The position numbers and the translations under genes are program-made. Positions 8,661 to 18,597 of a stretch of 37,224 bases of DNA are shown piece by piece. The notes below the pieces were generated by a model that saw only the letters and a program-made list of their open reading frames with translations, was not told the DNA's origin and made no database searches. The DNA comes from Chara braunii (lineage: Eukaryota > Streptophyta > Charophyceae > Charales > Characeae): assembly GCA_003427395.1 (NCBI GenBank), contig BFEA01000533.1, positions 46,784 through 84,007 of the forward strand, read 5' to 3'. Within the stretch, counting starts at the first letter, position 1. Every line of letters begins with the position of its first letter.

Positions 8661-9290
8661 CAGACTTTGGGAATTCTTTTGACTTTTCAAACCTTGCCCG
8701 CCCTGATACTCTTGGCCCGATAGTCTGTCTGTTTTTCGAATTCTATAGTTTTAGTTTTTTTACAAGTGAGGCTGTGTGGACAGCATCGGGGTCTTTACCC
8801 CTTAGCTGAATCCGAGTAAACACGGGAGTTGTCAGTATGAAGATTCTTTTTTCCTTTTCTCTCGCGCTTTTCGGGTTTTCGAGGTTTCAAACTTAGGCCT
8901 GTCGTTTCGAATAGTTACAGTAACTTAGGTATCGACACTAGGACTAGGTATGGAAGGACTATAATAGTAATGATTACTTAGCTCTTGGCCTCTTTGGGTC
9001 CGACATCGATAGCCCGGTAGTTCCTCGAATGCTACACGGGTCAACGGTGGAAGTGGGAATGTGGATAGTTGGCTATAACGAAGAGAGAAGTTTGGCGGAT
9101 AGCCCCCTGATGATGACTGCGTGGCAGCAGTTGAAACCGGTTAGGGTGGCCATACCCACCGACTTTGCAATCTTTGGTGTACTCTAAGTACTATGGTAAC
9201 TTGGCTTTGTCTTTGACTATTTACCAATGTTTTGTTGCTACTCTGGTCATTGATGTGTCTGTTGAGTTCTCTCTTACCTGTCAGTCAATC
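8661..9290 (+). repeat. 3' pseudo-LTR of the Penelope-like element
   Basis: It aligns with 3537-4166 from CAGACTTTGGGAATTC to CTCTTACCTGTCAGTCAA. The spacer 8480-8660 holds a poly(T) run and a partial extra copy of its start (GGACAGGCTTTGGG near 8566). A hammerhead-like pattern at 9107-9136 is discussed separately. After 9290 the sequence becomes A/T-rich and unrelated to the element. Confidence 0.85.
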
Positions 9291-9399
9291 GTCAATATAT
9301 GTTATGCAGAAGAATAAAATAAACAACACTTGCCTTAACGTTACATCCAAATGTTTTACCAAATTTGAAATAAAAATCAAATACTAAAAATAAATAATG

Positions 9400-9800
9400 A
9401 TAATAAAAATTAGAAAAATAAAACGAGAATGAAATTATTGAGTGGACGAACACGTTTTTGACACCGCCATCTTTGGCGATTTTTCATTTTGTTTTGGCTG
9501 TGACAAATGCCATGAAAATGTATATATATGTATCTTACATAATAGAGAATCTACAAATAAAGTTTGAAAAAATAATAATTTTTTCCATGCCCTGAAATAA
9601 AGGAAAAACAAAAAGTGAAAAGAGAGATAAAACAAATTAGTGAGTGGTCAAGCAAGTTTTGACACCACCAACTTTGTCGATTTTTCATTTTTGTTTTGCT
9701 GAACATAATGGCTTCAAAATTGAGAGGGAGATACCTTACATCATAAAGAACTCACAAAACAAAATTCAAAAACAAATAATAATATTTAGGTGTCAAAATA
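9400..9800. repeat. Diverged ~202 bp tandem duplication
   Basis: Units beginning near 9441 (AGTGGACGAACACG) and 9643 (AGTGGTCAAGCAAG) share TTTTGACACC, CGATTTTTCATTTT and an A/T-rich tail with ATCTTACATAATA versus ATACCTTACATCATA. They lie between the Penelope-like element and the right hAT-like end, so they probably belong to the interior of the hAT-like element. Confidence 0.6.
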
Positions 9801-9912
9801 TTTTTTTGCGGGGTCTGAACCCCTTCACGTTCGGGCCCCGTACGGGGATCCGAACACCCGAACGTTTGGGGGTCAACTTAGGGGCCTCCGTACGTTCGGC
9901 CTGACAACCCTG

Positions 9913-9944
<32 letters not shown>

Positions 9945-10020
9945 CATTATTGTTATTATGGTAGTTATTATGATTTCTACCATCACTAATAATACTACTA
10001 TTATAAGCGATCTTATCATA
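9913..10020. repeat. (ATT)n microsatellite, right of the hAT-like end
   Basis: ATT triplets run to about 9955 and decay into an A/T-rich stretch to about 10020. It is the continuation of the ATT run at 3347-3371 that the 6.5 kb element interrupted. Confidence 0.9.
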
Positions 10021-11000
10021 ACTACAAAGGTGAGAGGAATAGCACGAAGAAGGGGAATAAAAAATTGTGAGAGAAAGAAGGTAATTGTGCCAAAAGAAAA
10101 GAAGAATCGCGCGAAAAAAAGAAGCTGGCCACGAAGAAAGAATGGAGAACGGGAAAGAATAGAAGGAGGAAAAGAGCGAGTGTGAAGAGGACCTTACATG
10201 TGCAAAGGTGGGCATGCCTATGAAATATCAACCGAACCTGGCGCCAATAGCAGCCAGATACAACGCAAGTGGGAAGCGCCTCTGTTACGAGCGCCCGAAG
10301 GTACGAAGGGAGGAGCAGTGCACAGCTGCGCAATCGGGAAAATGATGAAGGAGGAGTGCGGAAAATGCCATCCAAACTTTTCTATTGATGAATATCGAAC
10401 GACCTTCTGATGAGTCGATGAAAACTCTGATGGAATAGGTCGTCGGGACTCCTCGATTATGGCCGCCTTCATCCTCGTTGTCACTGTAGTCTAGTGCATG
10501 CGCTTAGCTGACATTGCCAGCCATGTGCATCTTGCTTCTAGTCGGCCTTCAAGCCATGGTGCATGCACAATGGTCTTAAAGAACGGTGTGAATGCTAATA
10601 GAGAAGAGGAAGTTGAGGGGAAAAAGGAATCAGAGGAAGGAAGGAAAAACTAGTGGAACAGGGGGAAGCTATGAACTTGAGGGGTGAGTAGACAAGAGAG
10701 GAGGGTCATAAGAATTGACGACGGTGAGGAGGAAAGGGTTGGAGGAGATGACCGAGAGTAATGACGTGGGCGTTATGCAACCTGAGGAGATGTTGCTGGA
10801 AAAAATTGAGAGTTGTTTTACCATTATATGTGTTAGAGCAGCTGACAATAAAGCGGCAAATCGTGGTTCTTGCTCTGAGCAACCGAGTAAGCGATGTGGC
10901 GGACTAGCTGTTGGGGAACGAGAACCACATCAAGAAGTTGGGAGTGCTGTGTGAAGTTCATTGAACCTTATCAGTCAGAAGAGAGGGGGAAACATGAAGA
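10021..11000. other. No recognisable gene
   Basis: Purine-rich, then mixed sequence. Open frames (such as 10715-10954) have no domain or supporting context. CTGATGA...GAAA at 10405-10420 is flanked by a 7 bp stem but does not complete a hammerhead fold. Confidence 0.5.
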
Positions 11001-11002
11001 AG

Positions 11003-11116
11003 TAGAAGAAGAAGAAGAAGAAGAAGAAGAAGAAGAAGAAGAAGAAGAAGAAGAAGAAGAAGAGGAGGAAGAGCTAAGGGGAAGAGGAAGAAGGAGGAAA
11101 ACGAAGAGGGACGGAC

Positions 11117-11153
<37 letters not shown>

Positions 11154-11265
11154 AAAAAACAGACAAACATACAAACAGACAGATACACAAACAAAAAGAC
11201 AGACAAAGAGATAGATAGATACAGTCAAACAAACAGACAAACTGACAGACAGACACAGAAAGAGA
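11003..11265. repeat. (GAA)n followed by degenerate (GACA)n
   Basis: GAA triplets fill about 11003-11062. After a G/A-rich bridge, AGACAGAC-type tetranucleotides run from about 11115 to 11260 with increasing interruptions. Poly-Glu and Thr/Asp/Gln-rich frames here are artefacts of the repeats. Confidence 0.9.
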
Positions 11266-12340
11266 AAGAGAGTGCATGCATGAAGGAGACCCTAGGGAAC
11301 AAGGAGAAGACAAAGGCAGAGAGAGAAGAGAGGAAGACGGAGGGGGATAGGAAGAAGGATCACCTACCTTTGTTGAGGATGCTGGTATTGGGTTGCTGTG
11401 TTCTGCAGTATCGAGTACTGATGAGTAGGCCTCCGAAACTATTTAGTGTGATAATGTGTTAAAAAGAATCAGAGTCGTGTATATCTGGGTTTTGCATCTC
11501 TGGTTTCAAATGTGGTTTTCGTGTGAACTCCCGAGGTGCACGTATGTCGTGTGATGATCTATATACATACACGTGTGTGTGTTGTCATATTCACTGTACA
11601 CTTCAAGTACGCAATGATTGTGCCGTACTACTTCGTTGGGTCCATCAGGGTGGTTGAACCAGACAATTTGCCCTTATGCATTTGACTGATGGATAAGGAT
11701 GTAACCGCATCACCCCGGATCGACGATATCTCTACTAAGAAGAGTGGTCGACTTTACATCAACAGTGCGATCTTGGCAGACTGACAGTCCAAACCTATAA
11801 TAAGAAGTTACAACAAGCCTGAAGAACTGAGTTGCTGTGGTCATAGAAGCCACTGTGTGTGTATGCGTGAGAATGAGTGTATGGAGCGTACTATTTGTAT
11901 TTGTATGGAGAAGTGTATGTGTGACAACCTGCTTTTGTCTGTATATATGAGTGTGTGTGTAAGGGAGAGACAGGGAGAAGAGATGAGGGTAATGAGGTGA
12001 GGAGACTTACCTGACCTTGGCAAGAGGTTACCGAGGTTGATATCTCCTTGTACTTCGGTTCTTCTGCTGACGTCAAACAGTTGCATTGTCAATTAGTAGG
12101 TTGGTAGTAGCTGCGTGATAATAGTTTAGGTAGTGAGTGCCAAGTAGGAGGAAGGACTCTGATTACGTATGTCGGTGGTAGCGAAAGTGTACTCTCACTG
12201 AAATTCGGATTCGGTGCTTTGGTTCTCCGTTGTCGGAATATCAGTGCATTACTGTCTCCTGTGCAGCGTTCGAACATCCCGACTCTCAGAATGATTTTGC
12301 TATCAGGAATCTGTTATTTCACTATTACCCAATATCCTTA
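11266..12340. other. No recognisable gene
   Basis: It includes short GTGTGTG stretches (around 11571 and 11950) and otherwise mixed sequence. Open frames are short, with no domain I recognise on either strand. Confidence 0.5.
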
Positions 12341-12344
12341 CATC

Positions 12345-12386
12345 ACATTTACAATTATTTTTATTGCTATTGTTATTTTATTATTA

Positions 12387-12473
<87 letters not shown>

Positions 12474-12507
12474 TATTATTATTATTATTATTTATTATTA
12501 TTATTTA
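12345..12507. repeat. Long (TTA/ATT)n microsatellite
   Basis: TTA triplets with a few phase slips. They generate artificial poly-Ile, poly-Leu and poly-Tyr frames. Confidence 0.95.
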
Positions 12508-13577
12508 AAAAACCTTCCACGACTTATACCTCAAATTTGAACTTCAGGGTCATGAGGCGTAGGCCAAGAAAGACCAAGTCGGTCAGGCTCAGAGAAATCA
12601 TAGTCAGACACCTTAGGAGTCAAGCCCAACAGACACCCCATGAACAGTCACATCCCAGAGGCAAAAGTCACACCCCACAGTTAAAAGCCATGTCTCGCAA
12701 ATTCAAAGTTGGGACTCCTAGGCACGAGCTGAAGTACACCAATGAAAACTCAGGGAAGGGCCCATACTCTCAACTACAGACATGCGCCTAGGCGCAGACG
12801 CCGGGGCACACGTGGCCACCGAGTGGTGAGGGTCGCAGCCAAACACCGGGATGATAACAGGCTATGGTCAGGCAGACAGAACAGCAAGCACACATAGAAT
12901 GGTGCTAGGGAACAGACATGGGAAACAAGCAAGCGGGTCACTTTGCCTACGGAGAAGCCACAAAGATCAAAAGAGTAACAGAGAGTAGTCGACAGTGTTG
13001 GAGAGGAAGACGTTACTTGCGGGTAAAGCCTCATCGCCTAAAAGACCATCCTCCTTCGACCTCTCTTGGGTAGTAGGATAGGTGTGTGGCGGCCGAACGA
13101 GGTACACGTATAGTATCTTGTATCACTAAGGGTCGTAGAGATCTTGGGGTACAACCGGGATACAGTCGCGGCTCAATAAAAACGATGTGGTAAATAACGA
13201 GGGTAGGTCAGTACAGGATATCTCGTTGGTATGGAAGCGGATAGAAGGGCAGTAATCTACCATCCCAACGACGAATCCCACCCTGCCTCCTGAATCAATA
13301 GCTTGTGGGAACAAGATCAGTTGGAGATGGTGGTCGAATGGTTGCTTTTGTTGAGCTTTAGAACGCATAGAATTCGAATGGATGAAAGATAACCACCTTA
13401 GGGTTGAAAGGATAGCCTTCTTGGATAGTGTACCATAACCAATCGGTTGGCGGGCAAATAGGCACGCAAGCCAGGCATTGTACCAAACCAGTATACCAAA
13501 TCAGCTGCCTATTAGTATTCGGTACCAAATACATAGCCATTGGATGTTCATCGGTAAATCAAGATCGAATGTCGTAG
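12508..13577. other. No recognisable gene
   Basis: Mixed sequence. CGCCTAGGCG at 12784-12793 is a short palindrome. Minus-strand frames at 12774-13034, 13126-13368 and 13358-13540 have no recognised domain and no consistent neighbours. Confidence 0.45.
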
Positions 13578-13940
13578 ATGCACACCAAACACACCTTGAT
13601 TGCTAACCCTTATGATAGGCTCACATCCTCCGACACATTCCAAGCTGCTAGATTTAATCTCACAGTTAGGGAGCGTCTATATAGTGCCGCTGAGTGCAAG
13701 GTGTATTTCCCACTGGATACGCGGTTGCTTGTGAAGCAGGTGGCCGCTCATTATCTCTCTCAACCCGCCCCGTACGCCACTATCTATGTAAGTGAAGGTG
13801 TTGGATTCGCTTTGTTAATCTGTTCCCACTCTCCTTTAACGCCATAGGTCATTATTGAAAATTCGATGCTTTACGCCCATAAGCCACAAGACAACGATTA
13901 TACGAGCATTGGTCTTACCGACCACACTGGATAAGTATTC
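13578..13940 (+). other. Unassigned open frame upstream of the LINE
   Basis: An 89-codon frame (13578-13847) ends in TAG. The same frame stays open from there to a TAA near 13930. Composition is protein-like but no domain is recognised. It may be a relic of the LINE 5' region or of a captured gene. It shares its frame with the next segment at 13941, which weakly favours one decayed coding unit. Confidence 0.3.
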
Positions 13941-14133
13941 ATGGATAATTACACACAGGTGTCGGGTGTAGTGCATCCCTGGGATAGCATGGCAGATGAG
14001 GGCGCAGTAGAATTCGAAATGGAGGACAACGCCTCATCAGAAGGGCGTTTTCCCCCAGGGGCGAAGGGAGCTTCGACAGACTCATTTGATGAAAGGGTTA
14101 GACAACTGATGGCATTGCCACGATGAAGGGATC

Positions 14134-14772
14134 ATGCCAGAAAACGCTCCCTTCGAAGATATAACCATTGAAGGAAACGACGTTGTCATCACGATGAATG
14201 AAGAATTCGATGAAATTAAGATTAGATGGTTGATGGAACGAATAGTAGTTATTTTGTTTAGGGACGTGGCCCGAGATCTTCCGAGAAGAGTGAAAGAGGA
14301 TTTGGTAAGGGCATATAAAATTGGATGGAGAAGGGAGGAGATTTTTGACCCACCTGTGGACAGGGGAAGAGTAAAATTCGAAGGAGCAAATATGATCTCC
14401 TACATATCCAAGGACAAGGTAGTGGCAGAATGGATGGTGAGCCAGGGGGAAGGGTCCGTAAACCTCAGGGGAAGAGACTACTACTTCGAAATGAAACCGT
14501 GGATGACTAGAGCGGACTGGAAGGAATTCCGTAGGGCCAAGGAGGAAAACACATTCTAGGTAATGGGCTTGCAAGTGCCGTTAGATTCCTATGTTTATTT
14601 CAGAGCAGCGCTTGCCCACGTAATTGGCCCGGTAACACGAGAATTCCCTCCAGATCGCTTTGGGGCAAACCTAAAGCTGGCCAATGTTAAATGCGAACTC
14701 GATCCCAGAAGTCGATCGAGGTTCGTCGACAAAATTTGGTTCGCTCGAGATAAAAGGATATGTCAGAAATAA
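14134..14772 (+). pseudogene. LINE ORF1, DUF4283-like N-terminal domain
   Basis: Two frames joined through one in-frame TAG (14557-14559) encode a D-Y-Y-F-E-M-K-P-W-M segment, then G-L-Q-V-P-L-D-S-Y, V-I-G-P-V-T and K-L-A-N-V-K-C-E-L-D. This order (basic groove strand, Trp-rich turn, Leu-Pro helix, Val-rich strand) fits the RRM-like DUF4283 region of plant L1 ORF1 proteins, which bind the element RNA. A preceding segment in another frame (13941-14126) is acidic and may be its N-terminus. A frameshift near 14740 moves the coding frame before the zinc knuckle. Confidence 0.6.
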
Positions 14773-16304
14773 ATTTGGTTTCATCGTCCACTCCATACAG
14801 CACTAAGTGCAGATGGTACTTTCACACGGCGGACGAATGTACCATACGAAATAATCGTGACTCGGCTCATAGGGATAATCGATCCCAGAGAGGAGGAGTT
14901 GACGAGGAAGAGGATTTGCAGTCGACCCACAGTGAGCCCCACACAGGGAGAGCTAGACAGGGTAGAACTCATGCTCGCTACCAAGGGGAGCTATGCCCCC
15001 TGGAACCCCACGCGTCACCTGCACATAGTGGAGGCTCCTATCACTCGCCATCACCGCTCCCGAGGAGCGAAATTCACAGCATGCACACCCGTTCGAACCC
15101 TGTATTCTCACCAGGAGTGGAGCGCAGAGCAGGCTCACATCCGCTTGCACACCCATCCGGGAACTGCCCCCGGCCTCTAGGCCCACAATATGTTTCGCAC
15201 CTTCAAGGTCACGAAGGCTCCCCCGCAAACCAGAACGGCCAACTGGCAGGACTGATATACGATGCAACCATGCTACATGAGGATGAACCTTATCCTCCAG
15301 GTACGGAACCACCTCTGGTACAAAGACCCCTACCAGTGCAAAGACAGACGCCATGCAGTGTGAGTACATCTGAGCCACCAGCTAGCGGTCAACAGGGTCT
15401 GGTTGTCATCAGAAACACAGAAGAGGAAATATCATCATCCGCACTGGTCCCTTTTCGGAGAACCGTCAGAGGTCAATCACCTCTTAAAGCAGCCAGGATT
15501 GTCAGATCAGGCGCATTGAGTAGCCAACACACCCCAGTGGAGGATCGACATCAGGGTAATAACCCAATGCAGGAAGAATCGAGAGCTTCATTGGCTAGTG
15601 CTGCTGGCTCATCGTCTTCAGCCCACTCAGGAAATGACCGCACTTTACCGCTGCAAAGTTCCAAAATGTCACGCAACAGAAGAATGGTCACAACTGCTCG
15701 AGGGCAGACATCCAGTCTGGAGAAATGGCTACTGCCTCTTGTCTGCACATTCACAAAGGGCAACATTCACATCATTGCTTGGCAGCAAGATGGAGGGAAA
15801 ATCACCTTCCCAACACAGCCAGTAGAAGAGCCGTTCACGACACAGGTGACTATCCCAACTGCACGTTCACTGCACGAGGACTGTTTCCCAATCAGGCTGG
15901 TACCAGATATGGCCATGCGGAGGTTTTACCTTGATGTACAAGAGAGGAGCCACAAGATCTTCACCCCGATACTCGATGCGTACATACCGCCAGACAGACT
16001 AGACTCTCTCATGGCAGACGGTTTGCGGTTAATCCCGCTTTCAGTCTTCATTGATGAGGACAAAGACTATTTGCAACAGTTGTAGGTTCAAGCCTCAAGG
16101 CATCACAAACGCGGAATTCCTGGCCAAACTAAATGAGAGACTGGCAAAAAACAAACGCCTGGAGTCCATATACTTAAAGAATCTGCTGTTATAGAGATGG
16201 CCCCCGAACGCCTCGATTGCCTCCTCGTCTCGTACAGGCTCAAGGGTATCAAACAGCCAGGCCAGACCTACTCCCTGCGTCCAATCAGGGGCACAGGGAG
16301 CTAG
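14760..16304 (+). pseudogene. LINE ORF1, knuckle, low-complexity region and C-terminal domain
   Basis: The 441-codon frame 14760-16085 starts just before a knuckle relic, C-R-W-Y-F-H-T-A-D-E-C. This is C-x4-H-x4-C with the first Cys of CCHC replaced by Ser three residues upstream. A long Pro/Ser/Arg/His-rich region follows, then a structured C-terminal part from about 15720 (V-C-T-F-T-K-G-N-I-H and onward). Protein-like sequence continues past 16085 in two other frames to a TAG at 16302-16304. The original ORF1 therefore ended there, 13 bp before the ORF2 start. The opening ATG at 14760 is not its true start. Confidence 0.6.
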
Positions 16305-16317
16305 ATTAAATTATTAA

Positions 16318-17390
16318 ATGGATAACTTAACTATTGTGTCATGGAATCTTAGAGGGCTGGGCAATACAACCAGAAGGAGTAAGAGGGCACAATTGAAATC
16401 ATGGATACACCAGCAGAAAGCACACATTGTCTGCATACAGGAAAGCAAGTTTTGGATGAAAGAAGGGTGCAAGAGTTGGGGAACTGGTGGGACGGACCTC
16501 AGATCTGGTCCCCCGCAGTCGAAACCAGGGGAGGAGTGGGTATCCACAGGGATTTCCCAATCGAAATTGTGGATTATGGCTCAGACCTGTGGGGTCGCTG
16601 GGCTTGGGTGAAACTGTCAGTGGAAGGGGAAAATTGAGTTGTAATGACGGTATATGATCCAGTGGACAGACCTGAGCGTCGGAAGTTTTTTGAAGATCTT
16701 ATATCCCACTCCCCTGACGTAGACAACCTACTGGTCACAGGGGATTGGAACTGTTCACTGGATGACATTCGCTCTTCCTGCTCTGCCACTCTGGATGTCT
16801 TAGCATTGGCAGAACACATGATCGACCTGGAATTGTGCGACGCCTATAAGACCATGCACCCCACTTCAATGGGATACACTTGGTGTTTCGCGACAGCAAA
16901 GGGAGGCTCCGTAGGCACATTCAGAAGGCTATACTACTTCCTAACCAGCCCAGCTTGGTGGGATGTTGCCATCAATATTGAAGTGAAAAAGAACCCAATG
17001 TCGGATCACTCCGCTGTGAAAGCAGTCTTCAAACTAGCTGATGCGATAGACCATGGCAAGAGATTTTTTCGCCTAAACGCCCAACACCTCAAAGACCCCG
17101 GGGTAGCAAAATGGATTAATGCCTTTTTTGAGAAATGGCCTGATGCTCAGAATCACTTCACCTGAATAGGAGAATGGTGGGATGCAGGCACCGTAATTGC
17201 CTCCAATTTTCTGAACATTTTCTCAAGGATCTTAGCAGCGGAATGCCAGAAAGAAGAGCAAAAAATTATAACGGACCTGAACTGGGTAGGGACAGAATGC
17301 AGCTACACCCGATTTCGATGTCCGTCTAGGCGGCAGAACGGGCAAGGCTGATACAAGAGTGGAATGACCTGCAGCAGAAGAAGTCGGATG
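16318..17390 (+). pseudogene. LINE ORF2, AP-type endonuclease domain
   Basis: It starts at ATG 16318 with L-T-I-V-S-W-N-L-R-G-L-G, the N-terminal motif of APE-type endonucleases, followed by I-V-C-I-Q-E-S-K containing the metal-binding Glu. After a shift near 16450 the frame continues (stop 16635) through V-T-G-D-W-N-C-S, Y-T-W-C-F and M-S-D-H-S-A-V (catalytic Asp-His). R-R-L-Y-Y-F has Tyr where the family has Asp. TGA at 17163 interrupts, yet the frame remains protein-like to about 17310. The domain nicks target DNA during retrotransposition. This copy is inactive. Confidence 0.8.
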
Positions 17391-17391
17391 G

Positions 17392-18597
17392 ATGGGCAGA
17401 GATACTATCCATAAAAGGAATCGCATGTACGATCTCATGACAGAGGAATCCTTCCAGCGCCGACTACCGAAAAGGGCTGCTCAATCCATGAAACAACTGC
17501 ACCACCCATTTATTCCGGAAACAAGGCAAGCCGTTACAACAGATGCCATGTGCAAATACGTTGCTCTGTACTTCAAAGATATCCTCACCTCACGCAGACA
17601 AAATGAGGATCCACAGTCTGATCTCTCCGAAGGCACAAAACACTGGACAAACACTACAGTCCAACTGAAACACCTAGACAGGCTAAACCTAGAGAGACCA
17701 GTCACTCTCGAGGAAGTGTCAGAAATATTGAGGCATATGGCAAAAGGTAAAGCCCGAGGGCGAGATGGATTGCCGGTGGAAGTCTATTTACAACACGGTC
17801 GAGTCTTCATCCCTCTAGTTAAAATTTACAACAAAGTTCTAACGGGAGGCCGCCTATCATCGGGCATGTCGCACGGAGTCATCACGGTCATATACAAAAA
17901 AGGGGACAAGGCCAACATCAGGAACTGATGACCGATCTCTCTCCTTAATGTTTCTTACAAAATTTTGGCTAAACTCCTAGCTAGACGCCTAGGCAGATAC
18001 CTTCGAGATCTAGTGAACAGAGATCAGACAGCCTTTGTTAAGGGTAGGTCTATTTTTGATAACATTGTTACAACAATCGAAGTCTTGGAACAAGTGCAAC
18101 AAGAGAACCTGGATATTGCAGTCCTACTCTTGGACTTGGAGAAGGGCCATGATAGGGTTAATTGGGCCTATGTTTTGACCACGCTGAAGAAGATGAATTT
18201 TGGACCCAATTTCTGCAGATGGGTGTTTGTACTTTATGCCCTCTCCACAAAATTTGTCGCTATCAATGGTCATATCTCCCCACTTTTTGTTCTCTCGCGC
18301 TCGCTGTAGCAGGGATGCTCGTTGACGCCCCTTCTCTTTGTGATCCAGCTAGACGTCTTGGCAAACAACATCAGAACACACCCAAACATCCGTGGTTTGC
18401 CCACACAACATGAAGAATGCCGCGTCAACGCACTGACTGACGACTTGATGGCAGTCTCAGAGAACTCCGTAGAGTCACTCAGTGCCCTCAAGTCTTGCCT
18501 GGTAGAGTACGCAGCCTTGTCGGAGGCTGCGGTAAACTGGTCTAAATCAGTTTATTTTTACCCAACTGATATGCCCTCACAGTGGAGTGGGGGATGA
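17392..18597 (+). pseudogene. LINE ORF2, reverse transcriptase domain
   Basis: One frame carries G-K-A-R-G-R-D-G-L-P, I-Y-K-K-G-D-K, then R-N followed by two consecutive TGA codons (17926-17931) exactly where the family has Trp-Arg before P-I-S-L-L-N. It continues with Q-T-A-F-V-K-G-R-S-I (motif region 2), L-D-L-E-K-G-H-D-R-V (motif A), a TAG at 18307 at the start of Q-G-C-S-L-T-P-L-L-F (motif B) and L-T-D-D (motif C, usually Y-A-D-D). TGG or CGA changed to TGA is compatible with C-to-T decay at methylated sites. The active-site Asp residues remain. Confidence 0.85.

Larger units (their letters stand above)
3537..9290 (+). mobile_element. Degenerate Penelope-like retroelement, permuted Chlamys-like order
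   Basis: Direct repeats of about 630 bp at each end fit the pseudo-LTRs of Penelope-like elements. The coding content in order is zinc knuckle, coiled coil, GIY-YIG endonuclease, a CxC motif, and a reverse transcriptase with motifs A, B and C. An N-terminal endonuclease joined to RT by a CxC linker defines the permuted Penelope-like clade (Naiad and Chlamys). Chlamys members occur in green algae and spike mosses. At least six stops or frameshifts interrupt the reading frame, so this copy is dead. An L1-type or LTR element would not carry GIY-YIG or this RT variant. Confidence 0.8.
3372..9912. mobile_element. hAT-like terminal inverted repeats bracketing a nested retroelement
   Basis: The left end CAGGGTTGCC and the complement of the right end, CAGGGTTGTC, are inverted. 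Both subterminal zones (3384-3470 and 9830-9900) carry many CCGAACG/CGTTCGG motifs in either orientation, as is common in hAT ends. ATTATTAT precedes the left end (3364-3371) and follows the right end (9913-9920), the 8 bp size of a hAT duplication. The locus is an ATT microsatellite, so the duplication is weak evidence on its own. No hAT transposase is visible. The element appears non-autonomous and was later invaded by the Penelope-like element. Confidence 0.55.

Noticed and set aside
10395-10446. CTGATGA...GAAA flanked by ACGACCT/AGGTCGT, resembling a hammerhead ribozyme
   Set aside because: Stem II would be at most two pairs without a loop and no NUH cleavage triplet falls in register with the 7 bp stem I. 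Probably chance.
10894-11214. Poly-Glu followed by Asp/Arg/Gln/Thr repeat frame
   Set aside because: Translated GAA and GACA simple repeats.
12219-12791. 190-codon frame with long Leu/Ile/Tyr runs that looks membrane-like
   Set aside because: The hydrophobic run is a translated TTA microsatellite, and the flanks have no recognisable protein.
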